Positions 51,925 through 64,000 of a stretch of 64,000 nucleotides of DNA are shown in pieces; the stretch's first letter is position 1, and every line of letters starts with the position of its first letter. The DNA lies in the NCBI RefSeq assembly GCF_000182925.2, contig NC_026501.1:4629917-4693916 (forward strand). Direction: 5' to 3'. This DNA comes from Neurospora crassa OR74A. Its lineage: Eukaryota > Ascomycota > Sordariomycetes > Sordariales > Sordariaceae. The notes beneath the pieces are model-generated. The model did no database searches, was not told where the DNA came from, and was given only the letters and a program-made list of their open reading frames with translations. Position numbers and translations under genes: made by a program.

Positions 51925-54900
51925 CTACACCTCTGGCTTCATGGCCTGAGTCCTCTCCCTTTCCAGCTCCACACTCTCCCTTTCCTTCTTTCCCTTCTTG
52001 CCAAAGTTAAGCCAGCTCACGCCAGGAGTCTTGTTCTCCTTTGCAGACTTGTCCTTGACGTTGCTGGCTGAGGCCGACGGGCCAACGTTCGGACTACTGG
52101 TGACACTTTCATAGCTGCGGGCCAAGAATGCGGGGCCCAGCGCGTCCTCGCCGAGATCTTCGAGGTTATCCATGCTCGACCGATCACCAATCGAAACGCC
52201 TCTATCCGAAGCACTGGCCGTACTTCCGGGTCCCTTCTTGAAGAGACCACCCCCCGAACGGCCCGCAAGGCTGAACTTGCCCGAGCTTCCCTTACGAAAC
52301 AGCTTGCGGACTACGTTGTCCTCCTTGAAGCTGCCTGACAGGCCAGTGCTCAGTGCCTCCGAGGGGGTGTTTGAGAACGAGTGTTCAAGGGAAAGAGATT
52401 CGTGAGATTCCGTCATCGAAACTGACGTCCGCGTAGGCTCCAGCAGCATCCCATCGCGAGACTTACGGGACTCCGTAGGAGATTCCAGCAACATCTCTAT
52501 TGAGGCTACAATGGGAGTCACTTGGCTCGGAGATGCAGTACCTGGTTCCTTGTTCTTGGTAGTCTTGTCTTTCCCTCTGTCCTTAGCTTTCTTTGACCCA
52601 TCCTTTTCCTTCTCCTTCTTGAACAATGACCCTATGCTAAAGGCTGGAGCGTTGGGGTTCAAACGTCCAATGGCTTTATCCTTGTCCTTGGACGCATGTT
52701 GTGGCGGAGGTCTGCCAATAACACCAACCTCATGAACATTGGGCAGTGGTCCTTCGTCCAGAATCTCGTCGTCGGCAGAGGCTAACGTCGTTTTCAGCGC
52801 AGACGGCGACCCATGAAGGGACGGCCGGCGGGATGGATTCCGAGACCACGGTGCGTCTTGCGGCCAGATTCGGCTGGTTTTGACAAGTCCTGCTCCGTCC
52901 GAAGCGAGGGGTGGGCCCCAAATCGACCCGGATTCCGTCGAAGGCCGTGGGAACTCGTTCGACGCGATACTAGCAGGTCGAGGACTACTAGGGTCACGTT
53001 CAGCAAAGATCCCAGCAGCCGGCCTTGAAGAGCTCGCAAAGGGGTTGAAGCTGCGTGTCGAAAACATGCGCGAAGCGGGGGATGGGCCATCAAGTACTTC
53101 AGGGGTAGCCGAATGTCGGTGGAATACGGTCCATGTGCTTGAGAGACTGATACGTCGACTTTTGGCCAACGCGTCGTTTTCGTCCGTCTGGCGAGGGAAA
53201 GACTGGCTCTGTCCATTTTTGAGGCTCCCGAGCATAGGCCCCTCGGTCTCCATGACCTTTGCAGCCCTGGTCCTTGGGAAAGTGAAGAGGCTGCCTATCT
53301 TGCGCTCTGAGCCCACCGCTGTGTTGGGCGACCCTATTCCGGTTGTTGCGTTCAACGACCGGGGATCGGGGTGATCCCCAGAAAAGGCAGGAAAGGCCAA
53401 GTTCAGAGACGATGCATGAGGGCTACCTACCAAGCTGGGAGATTCCCCTGAAGATGTAGGCGATTGCGGCTCGTTGTCCAGAGAGTTGCCTGACTGTGAA
53501 ACAAAGTTATCATGTGCGTATCTGGCTGCCGGGTTCGGCTCGTCATCGTCTAGGTCGTCCAAGATGTTGGAAGGAAGCAAGGCCGTAGCAGATGGACTGA
53601 GAGGAGCAGAGGTAGCTCTGGAGTTTTCGTCGTGACGCGACTGCATGTCCCCCGAAAGGCCCATCATGAACGGTCCTTGGGCAAACCCGGGGGGCGCATT
53701 TGCCGATCTCACGCTGGCATAGCCGCCATTAACAGGTACAGTCGGATCAAGCTGGGAATATGTTGGTAACGGAGACGGTACCGACACATTGGCAAGTGAG
53801 CTGGTCGTTCTGCTTCGTCTCTTAGTCTGGCCAAGTGCTCCGCTCTCAAATTCCAAGCCCGAGGTGTTTGCCTGGCTGTAAAGACCGAAAGGGGTGGGAG
53901 GGATTTGCTGTATCTGCATCGTCAGGGAACGAAGATGATCATCAAGTCGCCGAGTAGTCCTGTTCTCGAAGTTCATAGTCTCCTGGAGTTCTCTATGGCG
54001 CCGATGCCAGTTTCTCCTGAGCTCGGCCTCTTTCTCGCGCCATTCCGCGTCTTCCTCGCCACCAGGAAGCTTCTTGCGAGCTTCTTCTAGAGCCCGAACT
54101 TGCTCCCTGAGCTCTTTCAACTCTGCTTCTAAACCGACGCAGGACGCCTGAAGGTCACTGTTAGCGTCACGCAGTCGCTCCACCTCTTGATCGTGACTTT
54201 CTTGTAGCTGTCTGGTTTCCTGCTCGAACCCTTCCCTCCCCTTGCGCATATCCTCGATGTCCTCTTCCCATTTGGCGATGTCGTCGTGAAACTTGGAGCG
54301 TTCGTTTTGCTTTTCTTTATAAGCCTTCTCCTTGTGGGCTTTCCGAGAGAGGGCATTACGCATCACCCGATCAGTAAGGTTGACATCTCTCCTCAGCTTT
54401 TCAGTCTGTTCCTCCTTTTTCTTCTGCTCTCTTCTCTTCTCCTGCTTTTCAGCCTCTAACTCGTTCAACAGGCGTTTGATGTCATCTTCCTCCTTGGTCA
54501 TCAGCTGTGTCACCTCTTCTGTCTCTTTCCTGATGCTTTCGAATCGTTGTGTTAACTCTGGCAGCGTCTGTGTAGGATCCTCCGCAGCTTCTTCCCGTAC
54601 CAGAGGCTGATCAAGGCTGGCTGTCGACGGCGAATGACGTCTGGTAACCGTATTGCGGCGAGGCCCCGCGGCAGCAGCAGAAATTCCATCCCGGGTCGAG
54701 GAAGCACTACCTTCCAGAGCTGTTGCGGTCTCCAATGCAAGAATGGGAGGTCGTGAAGATGCGTTCTCATCCAACGGTTCAGATTGTTTCATGCGGCTGG
54801 GTTCTTCGATCGTAAAGCTGGAGGGCAACCGGGAATTACCGAGCTGGGGTCGTCCGTCTTGAGCGAAGGTGCGTAAGCGTACCACCCGACTGCCAGCCTG

Positions 54901-55651
54901 GAAGTTGTTGGATCCAACGGCAATGACGCGGACGTTATAAAAGTGATCTGGCTTAAGACCGCTGACGACTATTGCGGGATCTTGGTTTGCCGGAACATCC
55001 CCCACTATATGAACATGTTAGGGTTTTGCCTTTTGCGTGGCGGACTGGTTGCCACAGAGTTCCAAAGGAATTTGTTCCAGGCGCCTACTCACCAACTACC
55101 CCGTTGACTTGAATGAGGAACTTCTGGACAGAGCGATTGGGCGGTGCGCGCGTCCAGTTGACTGTCGCCGAGTTAGGTTTAATACCGGCAAGCGAAACCT
55201 CTGGGGGATCTGGCACATCCACGCCGAGGATGCTTATCAGTTCAGGAACTGGTTTCCACAGCGTCTGCCATGCCCGCTGCACCAACCTACAAGCGCATGC
55301 GCACGCAGTTAGCTGACAGCCTGGACCGAATCGAACGAGACGACGTCGTGATGGAATGACAGATGCGGGTCCAACCTACCAAAAGACAGCTCCACCCGTC
55401 AGCAGCATGCTGGCATGCCTGAAAACCCAAAGATCGATGCGAGCCGTCGTAATGGTGTTGAGCGCAGAAGCGTATAATGACGCCGCAAGCAGGCGAACGC
55501 GGTCCGGAGCAACGGCCCAGCAAGACGCAAAGAGACTACCGGCTGCCACCAGGTTGAGAGCCGTGGTCTTAGACTCCGTGAACCACCAAGCAATGACGGC
55601 CGAGGAGATGAGAACCGTGGTCACCAGCGATGGCCATGAGGTCCATAACAT
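51925..55651 (-). CDS. Fibronectin type III domain membrane protein with coiled coil
   Basis: Three exons on the minus strand, 55651-55380, 55286-55093 and 55004-51925, give 1181 residues. The N-terminal 90 residues hold several hydrophobic helices (SLVTTVLISSAVIAWWF; TTALNLVAAGSLFASCWAV; MLLTGGAVFWLVQRAW). An FN3 domain follows at about 115-210, with DPPEVSLAGIKPNSATVNWT and ending PDHFYNVRVIAVGSNNFQAG. Next comes a coiled coil at about 300-500 (LTQRFESIRKETEEVTQLM, LNELEAEKQEKRREQKKKEE) and a 650-residue Ser/Pro/Gly-rich disordered tail. FN3 domains after membrane helices in fungi are unusual; the tail probably faces the cytosol. I do not recognise an experimentally studied member. Splicing within the FN3 domain (codon VNGVVGDVPAN) supports the model. 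Introns are 93 and 88 nt. Confidence 0.82.
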
Positions 55652-58600
55652 AGCGCTACGATAAGTGCGAATAGGCCAGCTTGATGTCGATATTCCGAAG
55701 GGTCGGGCCGAGATAGGTAAGTCTCAAGGTCTCGAGCGAAGATGCGAAGCCCGAGAGGGCGCGATGACGTTGGCGACAGCAGCGGGTTGGATCGTGGTGG
55801 AGGAGAGAATAGAGGAAATTCGGTTGTCGTGGTTTCGCGACGGGCGACGGACCCAATTCCGGCCAACGAAAAGAAAAAAAATAACACCAAAAAGGGGTTT
55901 AAGGATAGGCAAGAAGATACTCGTGTATCTTTGTACAAAAAGAGAAAATAAGAATGTGTACTGAGAAGACTTCCACAGACTCCCTCCTGTCATCCGTCGA
56001 CTGCGTAAAACTGGCGTGCAAAAGAAATGGAGTGAATTGAAATGTGTCCAAGCTGGAGACTGAAGCCCACGACAGGGCAACGGCAGGAAAATCAATGTTA
56101 TGGCACTCTGAGCCAGGTGGTTGCGAGTTGTCAAAGACTCCGTCTTGATGGGAGCCCGGGGCGTTGCATACAGAGTGGAAACCAAGCTGGAAAGAGGTGG
56201 AGGTGGGTGCAAAAGACATCTCGGAAGTGGAAAGTTTGACAAGCGACAAGTCACAGCGGCGTGAGGGGGCATCATGAGCCACCTCACAGCGCTCGGCGGG
56301 CGGACGGTGGCAGCAGCAGCAGCAGCAGCAGAGCAGGCTGTCCGGCTGTGCTTTCCCTGCAAAAAGGATTTTCTCTCTTGCAGTGGGTATCCACATCCTG
56401 ACGTCCCCTGCATTGTCTCTGGGGAAGTGGATAAGTGTCTGTTAGTGCAATACATTAGTATCTGAGGGAACTCTTAACAGTCCATGGGCTGGTACATGCT
56501 GAAACATCGTACATAGACATCAGGCCATGCGGCGCACTTCCACTTGACTTCAAAGCCGATCAGATCAAGGGACGGTAACTCCAGACAATCGCCAGCATTT
56601 CTACTTGCCTCCTAACTCCGATCCTTCACAGTTTTTGATGCTCCCCCGCCCTCCAGGATCCCCGCAACCGAAAGCCCACGATGGAATGGACGTTCGCGAT
56701 GATGCGCCTATCCCAACCCCGCCAGCCGCCTGCTCATCTTCCCCGCTATTATTCCCCAGCTTGCCCAGTCGATGTTGCTCGCTTGAAGAAGGACTGGTGT
56801 GTGGAAGCGGGAGAGAAGGATTTACCCGAATGCTCGCGGGATGTTACGTGTACGACAGTCCTCTTTTCGCTTTAGATGGTGGACAAGAACACCGCCGTGC
56901 CGTTCTGTCATGGTACCACTTTTTGTTAGTCGCGAACAATCGGGTCTGGATCAGGAAGTGAAACCAAGATCATTGAAGGGGTCTTTGTTCAATTTGCAAA
57001 CGCTCGGGTGATATCCCAGAGGGTTCCATATGGGCGCAAAAAGGTAGCTCCCGTCCTGGGCCAGAACTGCTAAGCATGCGATCGGGAAAGAACTGTCTTG
57101 GCCTCTGATACCGGTATGTAGGCTTTCCCCCAAGTTTGAGAATACATAGCAGCTTGAGTGGAATGCTTGTAAGAGGCTGCGCAATCTAACCTATAATATT
57201 CTCGTTCTTTCAAAGGCCCAAGAGAGTCTGCTGATAGTTTACTCTTGTTTACCTATCCTGAGATTTCCTACCGTTCCCGTCACTGCAAGTACTATGTAAG
57301 CCGGGTGGCGACTTGCACAAGACTGAAATACAAAGTCCGTTGCCTCGGACGGATCTCCGGATCAGCCTGCCATCTTCACTAAATCCCATTGAGAAGATGA
57401 TCTGGCCGTGAAAGGTGCCTCTCAAAACACTATGCTTACTTACTTTATACATATGTTGTAGCCTGCCTTTAGCTGGAAGGCAACTAACTATAAAGCATCA
57501 CACCATTTTTGCTTGGGGATAGGGCTCTACTCATCAAATCGATCCGTTACGCCTCCGGATTTCCCAACAAATATCACCACCGACCCCCAAGGACTGAGGA
57601 CGTACTGATCCTCAGCACCGGGCAATACGCTCAGGCTAAGATTGCCGTCCATAACCCCTTACGGTACTACACGTCTTCCAGGCAGCTGGGGTAAGGCTCT
57701 GCCTTGTACTGTATGCGGGATGAAGAAAAAAGGCGCTGGATAAGCCGTGGTATCCCCAGAGGCCTCGCACCTTTGTAGATAGTGTATGTATCTTGTCTCG
57801 CCCCTTGGGCACAGTTTGGTGTCACCAGGTGTACCCGTAAGCCGATAGAAACCCGGGATACACAGCGAGAGTTGACGTTCACGGCATATCTCAACCCAGC
57901 TACCTTCAGAGTAGACGGCTGCAATACCGCCGGGAACAGACAATGGACACTCAGCGAGCGACTGCTTCTTTTTTTTTTCACAACGACAACCGCTTGTTGA
58001 CGGCTCGTTGGATCACTTAATAAACGTCAGTCAAACGAGACTGACAAGGTGAGAATACGAAAAAGTTCCATTTTCAAACTCGCGGTGTCAGTGTCAGTCA
58101 GCAGGACATCAGGGGAACTTGAAGGGTACCTGGTAGTCCAGCATAACAAACATCCCCGTGACCGCTTATGACACCAATTTGTGCGGTTGGATTGGCCAGC
58201 CGTGTTAGCTCGTTGCAGACCGCCGAGGTACCAGGCTGGTAAATGACTATATTGCCGTCTTACAGGGTATCGCTAGAGACTTGCACCAAGTCGGTAAAGT
58301 GCGCGTGGGTTGATGATGGGGAACAGCCGGTGCAAATGCAGTCTTGTGCCTGTCTGCTGCCCTGACAAGAGGCCGAACTCATCAAGACAGAATTAGATCT
58401 GATTGTTGAGAAGGGAACCGCCCTCGTGATTCTGGAAGGTTGGGCGTTGGGGATGATCCCGTTTCTCATTCCGCCTCACCGGGTATGTAGAGGTGGATAC
58501 CTACCTACGTATTGTCTGGTAGTTCTACTGGTTTGTTGTTAACTTGGTACCTAGGCACTCACTCGTAGAACACTGAATGAAATGTCTTCCGAGATGTCTC

Positions 58601-59528
58601 CAACCTGTTAAGGACTAAATGAATGGCTGGATATAGATCCAAACGGCATCCATAAAATTCAATACGGTGTAATTTAGCTCGGAAGAAGCATAATCGCCGC
58701 TTGAAAACCCACGGGGAGGTTGACCCGAGGTCTCGAGCTAACTTTCGTACCAGTATAGGTTGGACTGCACAACGAACAACCTAGCCGGTTCCTTAGTTCC
58801 TTCCCTTTTAGTTCTACTCGGCGGATCGCGATCCGTTCGCCATGCCCCAAAAAAACACAAAGTTTCTACAACACGAGCTCTTCAATTGTCGTGCAGATTT
58901 TGGTTCCTTAGTTCGAAGCATATGATTCTGAAGAAAGGGTTTGAACGCCCCCTTCGGACTTTTCACACAGTGTTTTACCGTACTGCGCATAATCAATCCA
59001 CTCCCCAAGCCCAGCATCCCACTTGGGTTGCTACCTTCCTTGTCTTTCACTGCTTGAACCGCGGCAGACGTTCGTCATCAGATCCGCATTCACTGGGCAA
59101 AGTCCCCCAACACGGCGCATTCCTCAATACTTTTCTCCCGGCATACTCGCACCACCAGACGGGAAGTGAACGAGTCGGATTCACTCACGCACACCACGTT
59201 GAGTAACCATCCATTCGAGACGACAGAGCAATTGAGGCCGGGTGGTCAGAGCCTAATATCTCCCTACGCATATCGGGCGTTCATCCGGCCTTCCCGACCT
59301 CGCCCAACACACTAGAGAACCCCTACCGGTCGCCTACCGGTCGCCTACTCGAAGTCGAGAATCGAGATTGCGGTCGACATTACATAACCGTCCAGACCGC
59401 ATGTAGCCTTGCCATTTGACTGCCCCCCCATATACCGACATAACCAACAAATACCCCCTCCCTTTCCCCTTTGACCATCAAGAGGGACACATCCTTCTCG
59501 ACGACAGAACGAGTTGCGATTGCCTACC
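55652..59528. other. 3.9-kb gene-poor divergent region
   Basis: No convincing gene between the FN3 gene and the lipin gene. Contents include a (CAG)7 run at 56311-56331, GGTACCTAGG at 58547-58556 and an 11-bp tandem repeat at 59322-59343 shortly before the lipin start. ORFs up to 243 residues on the minus strand near 55724-56455 look like chance frames through the FN3 promoter. Confidence 0.45.
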
Positions 59529-62125
59529 ATGCAGTACGTCAGGAGTCTCGGCGACTCTGTCTCTACCGCCTGGAACTCCATCAACCCTGCGACCCTCAGC
59601 GGTGCCATCGACGTGATAGTCGTTGAGCAGGAAGATGGCACCCTTGCATGCTCTCCCTTTCACGTGCGTTTTGGCAAGTTCTCGCTGTTGCGCCCATCCG
59701 AAAAAAAGGTCGAATTCAGGGTCAATGGCGTCAAGCAGGACTATGCCATGAAGCTGGGCGAGGGAGGCGAGGCCTTCTTCGTCTTCGAAACTACAGACAC
59801 CATCCCTCAGAGCATGCAGACGTCGCCCATCGTGTCGCCCGCCTCTAGCCCCCCGCTCAATGCCGACCAGTCAGGGCCTCTACAAGAACCTGAATCACTC
59901 GATCTGAACTCGGTAGAAGGCAAAACCCGTTCTTCGAGCTTCAACCACAGGCCTCCTCCCACTGCTCTACTAGCACGAGACGGTAAGCGCTGTGTCCAGC
60001 TTCCACGCCGCCATGATCGACATATACTGACAAGCATGGGTTATAAGGGTTGCTCACACCTCGTTCCGTATCACCAGATCCTATCAAGGGTGAATGGTCT
60101 CCGTTTCGCCCACATAGCGATGGCCTTCTGCGGCAGTCAGCGCGAAGAATGCCAAGCGATGGCAGCACCCACGAAGGTTCAGAAGAAGGCGATAGCCACA
60201 CCGAAAGATCCCGCAGCCCGCCGCCGCTTACAGCACCCGAAGCTCTTCAAAGGGCAATGAACCTCTCCCGAGAGCTCGCCGCCGCCAATATCCCTAACCA
60301 CATCAGCGAGACCGGAGACCTCATGTTAGATATGACTGCGTTCAAAAACAATGAGGAAGACGCCTTCCGGGCTGAGATCCTTGCGCGCAAGATTCTCACG
60401 GAGGAGCTTGATGGCAACTACGACATCGGCGCACTTTTTGGCGTTGACGAGCATGGAAACCTTTGGATCTACAGCAGCATCGAGGCGAAGGAGGCCGCCA
60501 TGAAGAGGACGATGGACCCCCTACGCTCTGCATCTCACATGGGCAACATTGATGCGGCTTCTGACCCTGGGTATCAGAGCGATGCTAGCGATACCTCAGC
60601 CGCCACGACTCTACCGATCCACAGGAGAGCTGACTCTGATGTCGGCCAGATGACCCTGCAGACACCCCCAAGCTCTCCCGGCAGTTCGGCAGCGGGCGAT
60701 CCCAATCGGAACTACGCAAAGACCTTGAGGTTGACTAGCGACCAGTTGAAGGCCTTGAATCTGAAGCCCGGCGAGAACTCAATGAGCTTCACCGTGAACA
60801 AAGCTACCTGCCAGGCTTACATGTTTTTATGGAAGCACGAGGTACCCGTGGTCATCTCGGATATTGATGGAACCATTACAAAGTCTGATGCGCTTGGCCA
60901 CGTGCTGAACATGATCGGGCGCGACTGGACGCATGCTGGTGTAGCCAAGCTGTATACTGATATTGTAGCCAACGGGTACAACATAATGTATCTGACGAGT
61001 CGGTCTGTCGGCCAGGCCGACACTACACGAACTTACCTCGCAGGTATCGTTCAAGACGGGTACCGTCTCCCACGCGGACCTACCATTCTCTCACCCGACC
61101 GAACCATGGCGGCTCTCCGTCGCGAGATCTATCTCCGCAAACCACATATCTTCAAGATGTCCACGCTTCGTGACATCCGCAACCTCTACGGGCCCGATCG
61201 CACACCGTTTTACGCCGGGTTCGGCAACCGTTTCACGGACCAAATCTCGTATCGCACGGTCGACGTGCCCCGTAACCGTATCTTCACCATCAACTCTAAT
61301 GCAGAGGTGTCACTCGATTTGCTGAGTCTCAACAAACTCAAGCTGAGTTACGTCAACATGACCGAGGTTGTCGACCATTACTTCCCACCTGTCACCACGC
61401 TCATCAAAGGCGGTGGCGAGGATTATACGGATTTCAAGTATTGGCGAGACCAGCCTTTGGATCTTGACGAGTTCTCTGCCAGTGACACCGAGGACGAGCG
61501 CAGCGGTGGCCGAAAGACATCTGCTCCGGCTGTTGTCGATGATCATGAAAGTGAGTACGAGGAGGATGACGAGGAAGAAGTTGGCGACGGTCTTGTGGAC
61601 AGCTACATCTCGAGAAACTCGGTGGATGATTACGAGGAAGGAAGCGTGGCAAGTGAGGATGGGGATTATGATGCAGAGGATGATGGCGAGGATGATGGAG
61701 AGGATGGTGAGGAAGAGGAGGGAGAATATGATGAGGAGGCTGCGCCCGAGCATATGGTTGATTCGGCTATGCTGGACAGCGTGTATGTGGATGCAGATGC
61801 GGATGGAGTAATCACTGACGACGAGGACGCCGAGGGAAAAAAAATAGTTGAAGAAGAAGAGGTGGACAACGAAGAGGAGGAAGACGGAGGACTCGGCGCC
61901 GAGGAAGAGGAAGGGCTCAGACGTGCTGCTGCCGATCTCGAACAGGCAATGAAGGAGCAGGAGAGGAAGAGGGAACCAACTGAAGCTCAATTGCAAGTGC
62001 CGGTTGAGCAGCAGTCCAGGGACAGCTCAAGCTCATCGGTTTCGCCCAAGGTGATTGAGCCAGATGCAGATGCTGAAATTATCACTGGGATTAAGGATCT
62101 TACTGTTGAGAAGGAAGTGAGCTAG
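59529..62125 (+). CDS. pah1: Lipin-type phosphatidate phosphatase (Pah1/Smp2)
   Basis: Two exons, 59529-59982 and 60078-62125, give 833 residues, close to yeast Pah1 (about 860). The start MQYVRSLGDSVSTAWNSINP is the amphipathic N-LIP helix, followed by VDVIVVEQ-like and SPFHVRFGKFSLLRPSEKKV blocks. The C-LIP domain begins near 385 and has the catalytic DIDGTITKSD (Asp413 and Asp415) and the SRSVGQAD, GPTILSPDR and AGFGNRFTDQISY motifs. The last 200 residues are very acidic. The enzyme removes phosphate from phosphatidic acid to make diacylglycerol at ER/nuclear membrane, controlling triacylglycerol and phospholipid synthesis. The acidic tail in yeast Pah1 is needed for the Nem1-Spo7 interaction. 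The 95-nt intron splits an Asp codon. Confidence 0.95.
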
Positions 62126-62842
62126 AAGAAGTATGTAACACGAGAAGAGGGTTTGTGATCAAATATCGTTACCATGAAGAGGGAAGATGCTATTTGAAAC
62201 TTCTAACAGCGATAGAATAACACACACCCGAGGAAAGGCGGAGGAGGAGGAGGAGGAGGAGGAGGAAAAGGGATGGAAGAGAGGTGATCCTTGGGCGATT
62301 TCCTCACATTGCATAGCGCGGCGCAACTGGAAGGGAAATACAATGTACTTGACATTTACGGTGCCAGTTTATTACATCACTACTCCTAGAATTGTCTACC
62401 TTTTTTTTCTTCTAGTTATGCCTGGTCCGAATATCTCCAAAATACTCGAGTACTCATCCAGGCTTGACAACAACCTCCTGACCCATCCGGCGTAGGTGCG
62501 TATACGACGTGGAATACTCTTGCGAAAAACCTTTGTACGAAGTGACGTCGAAAGTGATATCCGAATTTCGACTGCCGTTCTTCCTTAGGGTTTAGCAAGG
62601 CAAATATAGTGATGTATAAAACTTTATTAACTGCTTGGTGTAAAGCTAAGCTCACTCTTTGGATGCTGTCACCTTTTCGGTTCCCTACTCCTAAACGCCA
62701 TGACACCGTGAAGAGAAAGCCGGTGAAACTACAGTAAACCGTGAGAAAGAAGGAAAATTGTTCCCCGGACAATGAATCATCAATGGCCCCGAAACAGGAA
62801 CCGGTGTCCGCGAAGCCGACTGTAAAGATCATACAGCCCCCT
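62126..62842. other. Convergent intergenic region with (GAG)n tract
   Basis: About 720 bases between the lipin and TAF9 stops. It contains a GAG/GGA repeat at 62239-62266 and 3' UTR sequence. No gene seen. Confidence 0.5.
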
Positions 62843-63805
62843 TCAAGCAAACATATCCACATCCTCCATCTCATCATTATCACCATCGTCATCCCCAAAC
62901 AAGTCATCCACCGTGCCACCCTCTACCCCATCCCCGCCAATATCCTCCCTCTCTATCCCCTCCATAGCATCACCATTCTCACCCTTCTTGTTAATGCCCA
63001 TGGCATCCTCCATGTCCTCATCACTACCTTCCTCCTCATCGCCACTTGTCTCATCCCCGCCGGCAATCCACCCGTCCCCCTTCAAACCCCAGCTAACCCC
63101 ATTCAACACAAACCTCTCGCTCGGCAACCTTACCCCCCACTCGTTCACACTGACCTTGGGCAACGCCACCTTATTCTTCTCCCTCGCCATCTCCATCATC
63201 CACTCCTTGCTGACACCACCACCGCTCCCGCCCCCGCTTCCGCCACGGAATTGGAAGTTCAGCCGGCTGGCAATCGCCAGCTGCACCGCGTTACTTGTAA
63301 TAGTCGCGTCGCCCACATTGACGGGGGCCGCGCCAGAAGAGGCCGAGGGCCGGGCGCCCGCGTGCGAGGTGTACGGGTCCGCAGAGAGGTGTAAAGCGTC
63401 TGAGAGCACGGCCGAGGTGTGGCGGTAGGCGAAGTCCAGCAGCAAAAGCGGGACGCGCTGTTCGAAGGCCGTTACGCCTTGCGCGGTTAGGAGGAGCTCG
63501 ATTGTGCGGGCGTCGCGGGGGCGGGGGTTGGAAGCTGCTGAGGAGGCGGCGGCAGCAGCAGAAGCAGCGGTGGAGAGGGTGTTGGGGTTTGATGTTGTTA
63601 CTGCTGTTGATGTTGTTGCGGGCCCTGTTGTGGTCGTTGGTGGTGGTGCTTGGGAGGCGGAGGAGGGCTGGGTGGCTAGTTGAGACTGGGATTGGGATTG
63701 AGAGGTTGCGGCCGTGGATGATGACGCTGCCGACGCGTTATTCTGGCTGCCGGGCGCGGGGTTGCCGTTTGGGAGGGGAGCCGTGGTTGTGGCGGCGGCG
63801 GACAT
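62843..63805 (-). CDS. taf9: TFIID/SAGA subunit TAF9
   Basis: One exon, 320 residues, start [14 protein letters not shown]. After a low-complexity Ala/Ser/Thr/Gln N terminus, residues about 95-150 form the TAF9 histone fold ([40 protein letters not shown]). The fold resumes after a Gly/Pro/Ala insertion with [20 protein letters not shown], then the family block [19 protein letters not shown]. The C terminus is acidic ([17 protein letters not shown]). TAF9 pairs with TAF6 in TFIID and SAGA and acts in RNA polymerase II transcription. The insertions in the histone-fold loops (residues 150-175 and a [10 protein letters not shown] run) are larger than in yeast. Confidence 0.92.
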   Translation of the reverse strand: MSAAATTTAPLPNGNPAPGSQNNASAASSSTAATSQSQSQSQLATQPSSASQAPPPTTTTGPATTSTAVTTSNPNTLSTAASAAAAASSAASNPRPRDARTIELLLTAQGVTAFEQRVPLLLLDFAYRHTSAVLSDALHLSADPYTSHAGARPSASSGAAPVNVGDATITSNAVQLAIASRLNFQFRGGSGGGSGGGVSKEWMMEMAREKNKVALPKVSVNEWGVRLPSERFVLNGVSWGLKGDGWIAGGDETSGDEEEGSDEDMEDAMGINKKGENGDAMEGIEREDIGGDGVEGGTVDDLFGDDDGDNDEMEDVDMFA

Positions 63806-64000
63806 GGTTGGTGACTGCCGCCGATGGAGGGGGGAGGCTTAGTCAATTGGTGCTGAGAGATGCTATTTGGGGCGAAGCTGAGTAGTGTACAGCTCGCGCG
63901 GTGACTGGTATTTGTGTGATGTTTCCTAGTAGTTTTGTAGCAAGCAGATGGATTGGCTGATATCGAGGTCGGTTTGATGTTCGGCGCGGGGAGCTAGTAG

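Noticed and set aside
58760-59206. 148-residue ORF before the lipin gene
   Set aside because: No domain and irregular composition; likely a chance frame in the promoter region.
1-64000. Transposons, retroelements, RIP-mutated relics or secondary-metabolite cluster
   Set aside because: No transposase, reverse transcriptase or integrase-like frames, no terminal repeats, no AT-rich RIP block, and neighbouring genes are unrelated housekeeping functions.

Overview
The window is a stretch of filamentous ascomycete nuclear DNA, most probably from a Sordariomycete of the Sordariales (Neurospora/Sordaria-like). The grounds are compact genes with mostly 50-110 nt introns carrying GTRNGT donors and CTAAC/CTGAC branch sites, a het-c homologue, long CAA/GTT/CTG triplet tracts inside and between genes, and housekeeping genes of typical Pezizomycotina length. 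No transposon, LTR element, rRNA, tRNA or CRISPR array could be recognised, and there is no strongly AT-rich (RIP-like) block. Species assignment is inference.

Layout: a Zn-cluster-type transcription factor fragment (1-944); a polyQ-containing AAA+ ATPase (2415-5386); divergent ATG6/Beclin and the Scm3/HJURP centromere histone chaperone (5834-12147); casein kinase 2 alpha (13233-14546); HET-C (18138-20700); an HMG-box chromatin protein (25422-26693); urease (27571-30529); an uncharacterised membrane/coiled-coil protein (31147-33030); mitochondrial threonyl-tRNA synthetase (34214-35707); a Maf-type nucleotide pyrophosphatase (36259-37187) converging on a peroxisomal D-amino-acid oxidase (37433-38686); an unknown Pro/Gln/Ser-rich protein with a C-terminal hydrophobic segment (42653-44926); Utp11 (45346-46245); a GH47 alpha-mannosidase (47362-49335); a twin CX9C Cmc1-like protein (50325-51172); an FN3-domain membrane protein (51925-55651); lipin/phosphatidate phosphatase (59529-62125); and TAF9 (62843-63805).

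The genes are mostly unrelated housekeeping functions (autophagy, centromere, signalling, nitrogen salvage, mitochondrial translation and assembly, ribosome biogenesis, glycoprotein trimming, lipid synthesis, transcription), so no operon-like logic or biosynthetic cluster is visible. Urease and D-amino-acid oxidase both release nitrogen, but they are separated by other genes. About half of the genes carry their first intron within the first 125 coding bases, several after only 6-35 bases.

Four large gaps (14.5-18.1, 20.7-25.4, 38.7-42.7 and 55.7-59.5 kb) hold no convincing gene. The most interesting points are the lack of any HET-domain partner gene beside het-c, three conserved-looking proteins of unknown function, a GC-AG intron in CK2 alpha, a stop-free 78-nt intron, a poly(G)21/poly(A)28 pair, and recurring TAGGTACCTA-type palindromes. 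I did not find a clearly novel multi-gene system. All exon structures are by-eye predictions.
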